DNA of 64,000 nucleotides from Lewinellaceae bacterium (GCA_020636255.1 JACJYE010000004.1:310001-374000), one strand, 5' to 3'; positions 34,422-44,121 are shown, numbered from the stretch's first letter. Program-made: numbers and translations. Notes: generated from the letters alone by a model not told the origin.

Positions 34422-35405
34422 ATGGAAAAAAAAGAGATCCTGGATGCCGTTTTTCGCAGTATGCCCTATGGCATCGTCGCTGCCGACAACGACAGCAGGG
34501 TTTTGCTGTGCAACGAACTGGGCAGGGCTTACCTACGGCTCCCTGAGTCGCCGGGCATTTCCCTGCTGGGGCAGGTAGAACATATTCCGGAATTGTACTC
34601 CCGCCTGAGGGAGGCCCAAAAAAGCGGTAAGAAACCTGCATTCGACCTGCTGGCCATCCCCGCCGACGGTTTTTTCCTGACGATCCGCTGCCGCCCCACC
34701 CCACAGGGTTTCGCCCTGAGTATCATCGATGTGACCCGTTCCAAGCAAACCGAACGGCACATGCTGCACACCATGCTGGAAGCGCAGGAAGAGCAACGCC
34801 GCAAATTGTCGACAGAGATCCACGACGGCATCGGGCCGCTCATCTCCACCATAAAGCTCAACCTCGACGCCCTCAAGCTGGAGCTCGGCAGGCAGCCCAG
34901 CCCACAGGCGCTTAAGATGATGGAGTCTATGAGTGAACTGTTGCAGGGTATGTCGGCAGAGATACGCAATATATCGCACAACCTCATGCCCAATGTGCTG
35001 GTCGACTTCGGGCTGGTGGCCGCTCTGGAAAACCTCTGCCACCGCCTGAACAGCAGCGGCAAGATACAGGCCAACTTTTTTCACAGCGGCATGCGCGAGC
35101 GCCTCGACCTGAAGATCGCGCTCGGCCTGTACCGCATCTCCCAGGAGCTGATCAACAATACGCTGAAATATGCCCGGGCCAATACCATCAACATACAGCT
35201 GGTCAAACACCCGTCAACGGTGGTACTCGCCGTGGAGGATGACGGCATCGGCTTCGACCCGGGGCTTCCGGAAGAGCCCTCCGGAAAGGGCATCGGCCTT
35301 CAGAACATTCAGACCAGGGCAAAATCGATGGGCGGAGCTTTCCTGCTGGAGGCGCAGCCCGGCAAAGGGGTGCTGGCCACGGTCGAAGTACCGCTCAAAA
35401 ACTAG
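34422..35405 (+). CDS. Soluble sensor histidine kinase, NarL-partner type
   Basis: The 327-residue protein has an N-terminal PAS-like domain (about 1-110, FRSMPYGIVAADNDSRVLLC). A HisKA_3 dimerisation helix carries the phosphoacceptor His in STEIHDGIGPLIST. An HATPase domain follows, with ISQELINNTLKYA (N box), VEDDGIGFDPG and GKGIGLQNI (G boxes). No membrane helix was found, so it senses a cytoplasmic cue. It is co-transcribed with the response regulator that starts 5 bp downstream. The signal is unknown. Confidence 0.92.
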   Translation: MEKKEILDAVFRSMPYGIVAADNDSRVLLCNELGRAYLRLPESPGISLLGQVEHIPELYSRLREAQKSGKKPAFDLLAIPADGFFLTIRCRPTPQGFALSIIDVTRSKQTERHMLHTMLEAQEEQRRKLSTEIHDGIGPLISTIKLNLDALKLELGRQPSPQALKMMESMSELLQGMSAEIRNISHNLMPNVLVDFGLVAALENLCHRLNSSGKIQANFFHSGMRERLDLKIALGLYRISQELINNTLKYARANTINIQLVKHPSTVVLAVEDDGIGFDPGLPEEPSGKGIGLQNIQTRAKSMGGAFLLEAQPGKGVLATVEVPLKN

Positions 35406-35410
35406 TGATT

Positions 35411-36058
35411 ATGATCAGGATCATGGTAGCCGACGACCACCGGGTTTTTCGCGAAGGCATCGTTTCCATCCTCGAACACAATGAAGAGATCGAAGTGGTG
35501 GCCCAGGCCAACGATGGCATGGAGGTCCTCGACAAGCTTCCCAAAACCGCCCCCGACCTCATCCTGATGGACATCTCCATGGGAACAGCCGGCGGTATAG
35601 AGACCACCCGTTTGGTGCGCGAGTCCTACCCCCATGTCAGAATACTCGTCCTGTCCATGCATTCAGAGAGCAGTTATATTGTAAAAATGCTGGAGGCCGG
35701 GGCTTCCGGTTACCTGCTCAAAGATGCCGGCAGCCAGGAACTCATCAACGCCATCAAGGCCGTTGCGGAAGGCCATACCTACTTCAGCAGCCAGGTTTCA
35801 GCAACCCTCGTCGGGCAGTTGCTGGACAAAAGCCGCAAACCGGCCGACCGCAAGGAAGGCATACCGCTGACCAAAAGGGAGAAAGAGATCCTCAAACTCA
35901 TTGCCGAAGAATACTCGAACCCGGAAATAGCTGAAAAACTCTTCATCAGCATCCGCACCGTGGACACACACCGGCGCAACCTGCTTGAAAAATTAGGCGT
36001 GAAAAATACCGCGGGGCTCGTGAAATACGCTATCAAACACGGCCTGGCCGACGGTTGA
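35411..36058 (+). CDS. NarL/LuxR-type response regulator
   Basis: The 215-residue protein starts from ATG 35411 (MIRIMVADDHRVFREG). The receiver domain has the phospho-Asp in DLILMDISMG and the conserved Lys in GYLLKDAG. The LuxR helix-turn-helix covers about 148-210 (LTKREKEILKLIAEEYSNPE, then IRTVDTHRRNLLEKL). It should bind DNA as a dimer after phosphorylation by the adjacent kinase. A GTG at 35405 overlapping the kinase stop would add two residues. It converges on the BatA-like gene with 5 bp between stops. Confidence 0.94.
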   Translation: MIRIMVADDHRVFREGIVSILEHNEEIEVVAQANDGMEVLDKLPKTAPDLILMDISMGTAGGIETTRLVRESYPHVRILVLSMHSESSYIVKMLEAGASGYLLKDAGSQELINAIKAVAEGHTYFSSQVSATLVGQLLDKSRKPADRKEGIPLTKREKEILKLIAEEYSNPEIAEKLFISIRTVDTHRRNLLEKLGVKNTAGLVKYAIKHGLADG

Positions 36059-36063
36059 CGTAC

Positions 36064-38097
36064 CTACACCCGCCAGAACCTCAGCAACAAGGCCTCGCCG
36101 GCCAGGAAGAGCAACACCAGAAAGATACACCAGCGCCACAGGCTTACACCCTGGCTCTGTTCTTCGATCTGTGCCGTCAGCAGGGCATTATCAGCTACCT
36201 TGATCACATTGGCCAGGGGGCCCGTGTAATCCGCCAGAGCATCCGGGCTGTAGTAGTCCAGCGCCGATTCCTTGCGGTCGTAATTGAAGGCATAATCGCC
36301 AAGGGGCTTATCTTCGTGCAGAAAGAGATTGTAGTAACCTGCTTCCCGCACCTGGTTGTTCACGCTGAGAAAGGCCTTTGAACCAATGATGCGCTGCTCG
36401 GGGATGAATTCTTCGTCCTGCCCCTTGAGCTTGTACACCATTTCCGTGCTGGTAGCCTGGTGCTTAGCAATGATGGCCTCGTCGCGCCCGATCGTATAGG
36501 CTATGCGCTGGCTTTGGCCGGCGGAGATGGCCATCTTATAGAGCATAGGAATGAAGATCTCTCCATTGCGCACCAGGCCGTTATAGGCCTCGTCGAGAGG
36601 AGCCGCACAGAGGTATAACTGCCCATCCCCTACCTTATATTTGGCCAGGTAGGTACTGCCGTCGCGGTAGGTGAGCAGGTGTTCCTCCTGGCGGTTGCCG
36701 TAGGTGGTCAGCAGGAAATTGCCGGTAGTGCCCGGCAGCCTGAGGTTGGCGCTTTTGTTCTCGAATACGTCATTGAAAACGAATTCCTCTGTATTGACAT
36801 TACCCACCTCGCGGGCCTGTTCTTCGAAGCGGGCCAGCTCATTGGCGGGAAAACCGGACAAAAAGCTGCGGTATGAGTCTATATTGGCATTTCGCGAGGG
36901 AAAGCACAGCAGGTTGCCGCCGTTTTCAACATATTGCCTGAGCTCGAAGGCCAGGCCCGAAGAAATGTTCGTCAGCTCATTGGTGATGATGAATTCGTAA
37001 TTGGACAACTGCGAATAGTCGAGCCCCTGGCTCGGCAGGTTCGTCAGCCTGAAATTCGACATGCCGGCAAAGGCGGATGCCAGGAATTGGTTGGGCTGCG
37101 CTTCGTTTATGGCCAACACCTCGACTTCGTCCTTGACGTTGAAGGCGATATAATACTTGTCATCGAACTGCACGGGGTAGTCGGTGATGGCCAGCTCTGC
37201 TTCGTGCCAGCCAGTGCGTTGAATGGACAGGTTCGCGGTGTCCAGTACCGAAGCGCCGGCGGGTATCGACAAAGTGCCCACCGGTTTTGCCTCTCCGTCA
37301 TAACGGATCGTCAGCCGTATATTTTCGGCATCCTCGCCTGTGAGGTTGTGTACCTTCACTACAATGGGGTTGGGCTGCCCGGCCATGGGCACCGGGGCTA
37401 TAAACCAGGCAGAATCCACACTGATATTGCGTTCCTGCACGGCCTGCAGTGGAATGAGGTTCAGCTCGATAGTGGAATCGGCGTAGTTGGCGATATCGGT
37501 GATGTTGCGCTGGAAGTCGGAAATGATATAGGCCAGATGGTTGGGCGTGGTAGCCGTATTAAGGGCCTGTTCCTGGTGGGCCAATACCTGTGAGAGATTG
37601 CGCACGGCGGGTGATATCTTGACCTCCTCGATGAGCGCCAGAGCGTCGTCATGCCCGACAAGGCGCTGGTGGCGCCCCTCAAAGTCGTTGGTCAGGATCT
37701 GAAATTCGTCATCGGGTGCGAAGGCCTCCACCGTTTCCCTGGCGCGCTGTTTGGCCTTATCGATCAGCGGCACATCCTGGCTGAGAGCCTCCATGCTAAA
37801 GGAGTTATCGATGAAAATGCTGACAGCCTTATTTCCCTTTTTGATCTCCGCATCCTTTGCCGGGATAAAAGGCTGGGCAAAGGCCAGCACGAGAAAGGCC
37901 ACAGCCCCAAGGCGCATCAGCAACACGAGCAGGTTGCGCAATTTGGAACGGGCGCTGGTCTCCTCTTTTACTTCCTTAAGAAAGCGAACATTGGTGAAGT
38001 ACACCTTCTTGAACCTCCGGAAATAGAACAGGTGGATGATAACCGGTATGGCCAGCGCGGCCAGAGCAAAGAGAAAAGTCGGAAACAGGAACTGCAT
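36064..38097 (-). CDS. BatA-domain membrane protein with VWA-like domain
   Basis: The 677-residue protein starts with a BatA-type N-terminal membrane domain (MQFLFPTFLFALAALAIPVI, then HLFYFRRFKKVYFTNVRFLK). A second helix is near 55-75. A von Willebrand A-like domain follows (VSIFIDNSFSM, a DxSxS-type MIDAS start), then a long beta-rich region and a glutamine amidotransferase-like stretch (VENGGNLLCFPSR). A C-terminal membrane helix is at about 653-672 (WCIFLVLLFLAGEALLL). Such proteins are common in Bacteroidota next to MoxR/BatB genes, but no MoxR ATPase is adjacent here. Its role is probably in envelope stress or complex assembly (inference). Confidence 0.85.
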   Translation of the reverse strand: MQFLFPTFLFALAALAIPVIIHLFYFRRFKKVYFTNVRFLKEVKEETSARSKLRNLLVLLMRLGAVAFLVLAFAQPFIPAKDAEIKKGNKAVSIFIDNSFSMEALSQDVPLIDKAKQRARETVEAFAPDDEFQILTNDFEGRHQRLVGHDDALALIEEVKISPAVRNLSQVLAHQEQALNTATTPNHLAYIISDFQRNITDIANYADSTIELNLIPLQAVQERNISVDSAWFIAPVPMAGQPNPIVVKVHNLTGEDAENIRLTIRYDGEAKPVGTLSIPAGASVLDTANLSIQRTGWHEAELAITDYPVQFDDKYYIAFNVKDEVEVLAINEAQPNQFLASAFAGMSNFRLTNLPSQGLDYSQLSNYEFIITNELTNISSGLAFELRQYVENGGNLLCFPSRNANIDSYRSFLSGFPANELARFEEQAREVGNVNTEEFVFNDVFENKSANLRLPGTTGNFLLTTYGNRQEEHLLTYRDGSTYLAKYKVGDGQLYLCAAPLDEAYNGLVRNGEIFIPMLYKMAISAGQSQRIAYTIGRDEAIIAKHQATSTEMVYKLKGQDEEFIPEQRIIGSKAFLSVNNQVREAGYYNLFLHEDKPLGDYAFNYDRKESALDYYSPDALADYTGPLANVIKVADNALLTAQIEEQSQGVSLWRWCIFLVLLFLAGEALLLRFWRV

Positions 38098-38212
38098 ATT
38101 CTATCTGGGTTGCTATAGCCAATAACTCCATTAAGGCCTAAAAGTTGCTTGCCGGAGGGCAAATGTAAACAATAAGCTATAACTTGAAAACCAATAACCA
38201 ATAATACAGCCC

Positions 38213-39064
38213 ATGCCCATCCTGCTCACCGGCGCTTCCGGCTTTCTGGGCCGGCACCTCGTTCAGCTCCTGCGGGAACAAGGCCGGGCATTTACGGCCT
38301 GTTATTTTAATCACGAACCCTCCTTTCCCGCTGTCAGGCTGCCCCTCTCCGGCAGGGAAGCAGCACTCGGGCAAATAGCCGCTCTGCAACCTACAGCCAT
38401 CCTGCACCTGGCCGCTGTTTCCAGCCCCAACTGGTGCGAGCTCTACCCTGCCGATTCGAAGGCTATCAATGCGGATGCCCCTGTATTTCTGGCGGCCTAC
38501 TGCCGGGAAGCCCGCATCCCGTACCTCTTCGCTTCCACCGACCTGGTATTCGACGGCCTGCACGCTCCCTATGATGAAGGCTGGGCGCCCTCTCCGATCT
38601 GTACCTATGGCCGGCACAAGGCCGAAGCGGAACAGGGCGCCCTGCTGGCCTATCCGGAGACAGTTATAACCCGCCTGCCCCTATTGTATGGCTGGGGTGG
38701 CCTGCTGTTAAACTGGGTAGCGGAAATGCGCAAGGGGTTGCCCGTTTCGGCTTTTGTCGACGAGTTCCGCACCCCCGCCTATGTGCGCGATGTGGCCGCC
38801 GGGCTACTGCTATTGTTGCGCCATAATACGCCAGGTATATACCACCTCGGCGGGCATGAAACCTACTCGCGTTACGAAATGGGGCGTGCCATCGCTGTTG
38901 CCTTCGGCCTCGACGAACGCCTGGTGCAACCCTGCCGGCAGGCCGATGTACCCATGCCGGCGCCCCGGCCCGCCGATGTGAGCCTGAGCAGCGAAAAAGC
39001 CTACGCGCTGGGGTATGCGCCACGACTGCTGAAAGAAGCCCTCAAAATGATAAACCAACACTAA
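38213..39064 (+). CDS. NAD(P)-dependent sugar reductase, RmlD/SDR extended family
   Basis: The 283-residue Rossmann protein has the dinucleotide motif LLTGASGFLGRHL at its N-terminus. ILHLAAVSSPNWCE, STDLVFDG and the catalytic YxxxK pair in TYGRHKAEAE follow. This layout matches dTDP-4-dehydrorhamnose reductase-like enzymes, which work in deoxysugar synthesis. No other rml genes are nearby, so the substrate could differ. It stands alone between the BatA-like gene and the convergent helicase gene, with 10 bp between the stops of the latter pair. Confidence 0.82.
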   Translation: MPILLTGASGFLGRHLVQLLREQGRAFTACYFNHEPSFPAVRLPLSGREAALGQIAALQPTAILHLAAVSSPNWCELYPADSKAINADAPVFLAAYCREARIPYLFASTDLVFDGLHAPYDEGWAPSPICTYGRHKAEAEQGALLAYPETVITRLPLLYGWGGLLLNWVAEMRKGLPVSAFVDEFRTPAYVRDVAAGLLLLLRHNTPGIYHLGGHETYSRYEMGRAIAVAFGLDERLVQPCRQADVPMPAPRPADVSLSSEKAYALGYAPRLLKEALKMINQH

Positions 39065-39074
39065 AACACACCGT

Positions 39075-42000
39075 TTAAGGCTCAGCCGTTTTCTCCTCAC
39101 AATACTGGATCAGCTCGCGGTAGATCTCGCTATGCTTCAATAATTCCGGGTTGCCCACAACCACGACGTGGTCGCGTGCGCGCGTAAGGGCGACGTTGAG
39201 CTTGCGGTCCACACCATCTTCGGATAAAGAGGACAGCTGGGCCATCTGGCTGAGTGAATTCGTACACAAAGAGATCAGGATGATATCGCGGGCGCCGCCT
39301 TGATAACGCTCCACGGTGTCGATGGTCAGTATATCTAAAGGTGCATGCCGGGTTTCCAGCACACTGCGTATCTGGGCGATCTGGGCGCGGTATGGCGTGA
39401 TGATGCCAATGCTATGGTGCGCCAGTTGCTGGCCGTTCCTGGAATAGATCCGCTGGAAGGCTTCCACCAGCCCGCCTATCAGCTGAGCCTCATGAGCGTT
39501 GGTCTTTTGGGTGGTGCTTTGCTCATCAGGCGGCGTTGGAATAAATAACACCCTGCTGCGGGTGAGCAGTTCCTCCAGCTCGCCATGCTCTGAATGCCCG
39601 GCGTAAGGCAGGTGTTGTATCTGCTTCAGGTGCGCCGGCAGCGACAAAGGCAGGATCTTCAAAGTGCCGTCGTAAAAGTAGCGGTTGGGAAAATCCATGA
39701 TATCCTTGTGCATGCGCCCCTGGTGGCTGAGCTGAGCATAGGCGTAATCCCAGCCAAATTGGATACAGCGCTTGTAGAGGCGTTCGAACAGGGAATTGCG
39801 CAGGTTGCCCAGGCCGATCTCCTGAAGCCGGGCCTCATATACCAGTGAAGCTTCCTCACCCTGAGCCACCACCGCCGGCAGTTGCTTATGGTCGCCGATA
39901 AGGATAAAGCGCTCGAAATGGGGCAACAGCCCTACAAGCATGGGTTCGAGTATCTGCGAGGCCTCGTCGATAATGGCCCGGTGAAAGGTTTTCAGCTGTA
40001 ACAACTCCGGGCGGCTGATGATGGACGACACCGTGCCGACGACGATCCGGTGGCCGTCGATCACATCTTTCAGCTCCTGGCGGGTGCTCATGCGTTCGGC
40101 CTTAGCGCTGAGCAACTGTTCCTGGAAACGAGCGGCCGTAGAATAGCGGGACCCGATACGCAAATAATGGCGGCGAATATCCTGCCGGATATTCTCCAGC
40201 GCCTCACAGATCTCATCTACAGCGCGATTGGTATAGGCCAGCAAAAGGATGTTTTCACTGGTATTGTCCAGCAGGTAAGCTACCAGGTGTTTGAGCATCA
40301 TGCTGGTCTTGCCGGTACCGGGGGGGCCCCAAAGCAGGAAATAGTCCGGAGCGGAAAGCGCCCTGCAGAATATATCCTGCTGTTCGGGTGTCAGCTCGGC
40401 AGGCACGGCCACCTCTTCGGCTTCTCCTTCCCTGGGCGGGCGCAGGGTGAGCAACAGTTCCTGCTTTTCCTTAGGGCAGCGGGCAAAAGCAAAGAGGTTG
40501 CGGTACATTCCGGTAAAGCTGCTGTCGAGCAGGTCGTGTTCCAGGTTCCAGAACTCGAACTGGCCGAAGATGTCGCTGTTGAACTGCCGCGACCGCAGGC
40601 GCACGACGACGGCCTCGTTGCTGATCTGGATAATGGTGCACTTAAAGATCTGGCTCTGCAAGGCTGCCATCTGGCCTTCTACATGGGGATACAGCACTGC
40701 GATATCTCCCTCCCTGAAATTGGCAAGCGGGTTGGTGAATTCCGTTTTCGTAAAAGTGACCAGCGGCTCCTGCTGGCCTGCGTTATTGGTTAGGAGGCGA
40801 AGGTGGCTGATGATCTCATAGCTTTCCTGCTTTTCCTCAAAAGGGTTGAGCCAGAGTGAAGCCAGGCCGTTGGCGTTATACAAGCCCTGTACGCCCGTTT
40901 TTGCCAGCCGGTGCTCGCGGGCTATAAAGCCGGAAAAAGCAACAAAATAGAGCATCTGGAGCTCATCCAACCCCCCGAACACCTTGTCGAAGAATTCAAA
41001 GTCGCGGGCCAGGAAGCCTTTTGCCTCCGGTTGGCGAATGGGGTTGAGCCTGCCAAAGAGCCGCCGCCCCTGTTCCATCAGGCTGCCTTCCTGCAGTTGC
41101 CCCAGCCGGGCCAGCAGCCATTCGATGGCCACCAGCTGGTTGCGGACCTGAAGGGCTTCGTATTGCTGGGCCTTGATACGCGGGGCAAAACGAAGGGGTT
41201 TATCGTCTTCTCCGGAATAGAGGATATAACTCGCCGGGTCAGCATCTTTGCCAAAGGCGGAGCGCACCAGCAGGTCGTACAGCAGCGTCTGCACAAAGTG
41301 GTTGGGGCTCTGTCCGTATACGTTGGGCATAAAAGGCCTGCCGCTTTTCAGTTCCACAATAGCAGCCTTGGGGCCGCCCCTGTAAAGCACGTCGAGCCGC
41401 CCCTGCAGGCCATAAGTCTCGGAAAAAAAGCTGGGCTCCAGGTAACAATTTTCCGGCGCTATACCCTGCTCGCGGAACCCCTGGGTTACCATCTGCTTGA
41501 GGTTGATGAAATGTTTCTGCGAGCGCTGCATGACCTCTCTGACTTCGCGGTCTTCGAACAGGCAGAATGCCAGAGGGTTGAGCTCAAAAGCGCGGGCGAA
41601 GGTCTCCCGGAAAGGCAGCTCCGCATCGGTCATCAGCTCATCGAGAAAGAAGTTGGCGATATGGCCGATCATCAGTGCCGGGCGGGCCTCAAAGGGCAGG
41701 TATTTTTTCAACAGGTAGGGCCATGGGTTGACGTTGCCGGGCTGAAAACATTCCGCCACAGCGGTCACATCGACCAGATAATCGGGTTCGACGACGATGG
41801 CCATCGGGTGATAGGCCCCGTCTTCATCGACCGTAACGTCGAGCAGGTTGAGCACCACCGGGAAGCCAAAGGCCATGCGTATAGCCTCTATAGTGGGCAT
41901 GAAGTTCTCGTTGCGGCCCGTTTCGTCATACTGCACCCGGACAGGCGTTTCGGGCTGCTCTTCATCGCGGGCCACAAGCCGTTTGTTCTCAGGATCGTCG

Positions 42001-42461
42001 GCCAGAGCTACAACGCGGGCCTTCGCCTTGTATGCCTTGAATGTGATGGCCCTCATTTCCACCGGCCATCGTTTGGGAAGCAAGGCATCGAGAGTCTCCG
42101 GCACAGGCTGGCCCAGCAGTGCCTGTATTGACTCCGCCAGGGCTTTCAGCCCCAGAGCAGCTGTGGCATCCCAATCTCCTTTTCCTTCACGCGGCCGTTC
42201 CAGTGCTCGCTTGCGGAACAGGTGGATATAGTATTGCAGGCTTTTGTCGGCGCCGAGCTTGTGGCAGGTATAAGCTATGCGGGCGAACAGCGTGGAAAAC
42301 TGAAGGCGCTCCCGGCGTGTGAGCTCCACGAACAACATGCTGAGCAACCGGTAGAGCGCTTCGGTTTTACCCTGCCCTCCCATGCTTTCATTGCAGGCCA
42401 GTTTTTCCACTTCCCGGAAAAAGAGCTGCGCCAAAGCTTCTTTGTTTATCTTGTCCAGCAT
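39075..42461 (-). CDS. Dna2-like nuclease-helicase (PD-(D/E)XK nuclease fused to SF1 helicase)
   Basis: The 1128-residue protein has two catalytic parts. Near 350-400 a RecB/Cas4-like nuclease motif is seen: GRLDVLYRGGPKAAIVELKSG gives the D...ExK set. The C-terminal SF1 helicase starts near 700 with Walker A GPPGTGKTSMML, motif II IIDEASQI, GDHKQLPAV, ERYQGGARDI and VALTRARDH. This is the order found in eukaryotic Dna2. I see no Cys cluster for the iron-sulfur site that many Dna2/Cas4 nucleases carry. It probably acts in DNA end processing or repair; a defence role is possible. It is divergent from the ECF sigma gene. Confidence 0.84.
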   Translation of the reverse strand: MLDKINKEALAQLFFREVEKLACNESMGGQGKTEALYRLLSMLFVELTRRERLQFSTLFARIAYTCHKLGADKSLQYYIHLFRKRALERPREGKGDWDATAALGLKALAESIQALLGQPVPETLDALLPKRWPVEMRAITFKAYKAKARVVALADDPENKRLVARDEEQPETPVRVQYDETGRNENFMPTIEAIRMAFGFPVVLNLLDVTVDEDGAYHPMAIVVEPDYLVDVTAVAECFQPGNVNPWPYLLKKYLPFEARPALMIGHIANFFLDELMTDAELPFRETFARAFELNPLAFCLFEDREVREVMQRSQKHFINLKQMVTQGFREQGIAPENCYLEPSFFSETYGLQGRLDVLYRGGPKAAIVELKSGRPFMPNVYGQSPNHFVQTLLYDLLVRSAFGKDADPASYILYSGEDDKPLRFAPRIKAQQYEALQVRNQLVAIEWLLARLGQLQEGSLMEQGRRLFGRLNPIRQPEAKGFLARDFEFFDKVFGGLDELQMLYFVAFSGFIAREHRLAKTGVQGLYNANGLASLWLNPFEEKQESYEIISHLRLLTNNAGQQEPLVTFTKTEFTNPLANFREGDIAVLYPHVEGQMAALQSQIFKCTIIQISNEAVVVRLRSRQFNSDIFGQFEFWNLEHDLLDSSFTGMYRNLFAFARCPKEKQELLLTLRPPREGEAEEVAVPAELTPEQQDIFCRALSAPDYFLLWGPPGTGKTSMMLKHLVAYLLDNTSENILLLAYTNRAVDEICEALENIRQDIRRHYLRIGSRYSTAARFQEQLLSAKAERMSTRQELKDVIDGHRIVVGTVSSIISRPELLQLKTFHRAIIDEASQILEPMLVGLLPHFERFILIGDHKQLPAVVAQGEEASLVYEARLQEIGLGNLRNSLFERLYKRCIQFGWDYAYAQLSHQGRMHKDIMDFPNRYFYDGTLKILPLSLPAHLKQIQHLPYAGHSEHGELEELLTRSRVLFIPTPPDEQSTTQKTNAHEAQLIGGLVEAFQRIYSRNGQQLAHHSIGIITPYRAQIAQIRSVLETRHAPLDILTIDTVERYQGGARDIILISLCTNSLSQMAQLSSLSEDGVDRKLNVALTRARDHVVVVGNPELLKHSEIYRELIQYCEEKTAEP

Positions 42462-42500
42462 ACATCAGCGAAAATACGCAGGATACGGTGGATTTAAAAC

Positions 42501-42550
42501 CGCCTTACCCCATTTTGCCCAACTTTACCCGATTTTACCCTATCTTACCC
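42501..42550. repeat. Five 10-bp phased units ending TTACCC/TTGCCC
   Basis: Each 10-base block ends in the same hexamer: CGCCTTACCC, CATTTTGCCC, AACTTTACCC, GATTTTACCC, TATCTTACCC. The phase is exactly one helical turn, so all units face the same side of the DNA. The array lies in the 110-bp gap between the divergent helicase and ECF sigma genes, ending 21 bp before the sigma start. Confidence 0.75.
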
Positions 42551-42571
42551 ACGCAAACCACCCTGGTGTTC

Positions 42572-43084
42572 ATGGAAGAGAATGTCTGCAAGGAAGAAGC
42601 CTACCGGCCGCTGTTCTACCAGCTCATGGACGGGCTGCGCAACTACCTTTTCTTTCATTGCCACGATGCAGGCCTGGCCGAAGACCTCGCCCAGGAAGCC
42701 TTCATCCGCCTGTGGGAACACTGCAAAAAAGTAGCCCCTGACAAGGCCAAGGCTTTTCTCTATCGCGTCAGCTATAATCTGTTCCTCGACCAGGCCAAGC
42801 ATCGCAAAGTGGTGCAACAATACCAAAACCAGCAGAGCATACGGCACGAGCCGGAAAACCCGGAATATGCCTACCTGGGCAAGGAATTCGAGGCCAGGCT
42901 TTGGGATGCCGTCGGGTCCATGCCCGAAAAGAGCCGTGAGGTTTTTCTCATGAACCGGATCGAAGGCCTGCCTTACCGCGAAATAGCGGATCGGCTTGAC
43001 ATTGGGGTGAAAGCGGTAGAAAAAAGAATGAGCGCTGCCCTGAGCATCATGCGGGAATTCCTGGACAGCAAGGGCACTAAGTAA
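42572..43084 (+). CDS. ECF-family RNA polymerase sigma factor (FecI-like)
   Basis: The 170-residue protein starts from ATG 42572 (MEENVCKEEAYRPLFYQLMD). Region 2 has GLAEDLAQEAFIRLWEH and KAFLYRVSYNLFLDQAK. Region 4 has MPEKSREVFLMNRIEGLPYR followed by EIADRLDIGVKAVEKRMSAA. No region 3 is present. It is followed by a FecR-type anti-sigma factor and a TonB-dependent receptor, so it should be released when the receptor binds its substrate. The extension upstream to 42488 runs through the 10-bp repeat array and is not coding. Confidence 0.92.
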   Translation: MEENVCKEEAYRPLFYQLMDGLRNYLFFHCHDAGLAEDLAQEAFIRLWEHCKKVAPDKAKAFLYRVSYNLFLDQAKHRKVVQQYQNQQSIRHEPENPEYAYLGKEFEARLWDAVGSMPEKSREVFLMNRIEGLPYREIADRLDIGVKAVEKRMSAALSIMREFLDSKGTK

Positions 43085-43209
43085 TCATCACGATCTTGTG
43101 AAGTAGCGCAGGTTATAAGAGCTTATTTCTAGTTTGACCCCGAATAACAGGCCTGCCACCGGTAGGGTGTTTTCCCGCAAAATCGTTGTATGAAAGAATG
43201 CGTCGAACT

Positions 43210-44121
43210 ATGAGCGAACCATATCCGGATAACGACTTCCTGCTGCGCTGGCTGAACGGCGGCCTTACTGAGGCCGAGCGCCTGGAATGGGAGGCCAGCG
43301 AGGCCTACCCCAGATGGGAAGCCATGGCCCGTAGCTTGAAGGCGAGCGCCCTGCCTCCCCTGGATAAAGACGCGGCCTATGCCCGGCTGCTCGATGCCCG
43401 CGCCCGGCGGCTGCAGGGGAGTATACGCCGCCTGCGGGTATGGCGCCTGGCAGCAGCTGCAGCCGTTGTCGCCCTCATCCTGATCGGCGTTGGCCTGTAT
43501 CCCCGCGAACAAAGCTGGGCGGCAGCAATGGCCGAACAGCGATCCATAAGCCTGCCCGATGGGTCGGAGGCCATCCTCAACGCCGCTACTACCCTCTCCT
43601 ACCGCAACGGCTGGCTCAGGAACTCCAGAAAAGTAAAACTGGATGGGGAGGCCTTTTTTTCCGTTACCCCCGGGGTTCCGTTTACTGTACGGACAGGTAT
43701 AGGCGAAGTACGGGTGCTCGGCACGCAGTTCAATGTACTGGCCAGAGGAAGCCGCTTTGAAGTGGCTTGTATGGAAGGTAGCGTGCTGGTGCGTTACGGC
43801 ACGCAGCAAGATACCCTCAAACCTGGGCAGAGCTTAAAAAAACAGGGCGCCCAACTCGAGCAGCAGCCCGAGGCCAAAAGCCTGGAACGCCCGCCCTGGA
43901 CTCATGGGGAAAGCGTCTTCAGCCAGGCTCCCCTGCAGGAGGTCTTCCAGGAAATGGAGCGCCAGTACGGCATAGCCATCAGGCATCCCCGCCTCGAAGG
44001 CCGCCTGTACAGCGGCCGGTTCCCGCACGATGACATCAACAAAGCTCTGGGGCTGGTCTGCGGGGCCATGGGCCTGGAGTATACATTTGTCAACAAAGAT
44101 ACCGTCCAGATAAGCGAATGA
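43210..44121 (+). CDS. FecR-family anti-sigma factor
   Basis: The 303-residue inner-membrane protein has a cytoplasmic N-terminus with NDFLLRWLNGGLTEAERLEW (anti-sigma part). One membrane helix is at about 79-96 (AAAAAVVALILIGVGLY). The periplasmic FecR domain (YRNGWLRNSRKVKLDGEAFF, GTQFNVLA) and the C-terminal STN-like domain (LQEVFQEMERQYGIAI) follow. It should transmit the receptor signal to the sigma factor. The start could also be ATG 43198. The ATGA overlap with the TonB receptor gene shows translational coupling. Confidence 0.9.
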   Translation: MSEPYPDNDFLLRWLNGGLTEAERLEWEASEAYPRWEAMARSLKASALPPLDKDAAYARLLDARARRLQGSIRRLRVWRLAAAAAVVALILIGVGLYPREQSWAAAMAEQRSISLPDGSEAILNAATTLSYRNGWLRNSRKVKLDGEAFFSVTPGVPFTVRTGIGEVRVLGTQFNVLARGSRFEVACMEGSVLVRYGTQQDTLKPGQSLKKQGAQLEQQPEAKSLERPPWTHGESVFSQAPLQEVFQEMERQYGIAIRHPRLEGRLYSGRFPHDDINKALGLVCGAMGLEYTFVNKDTVQISE

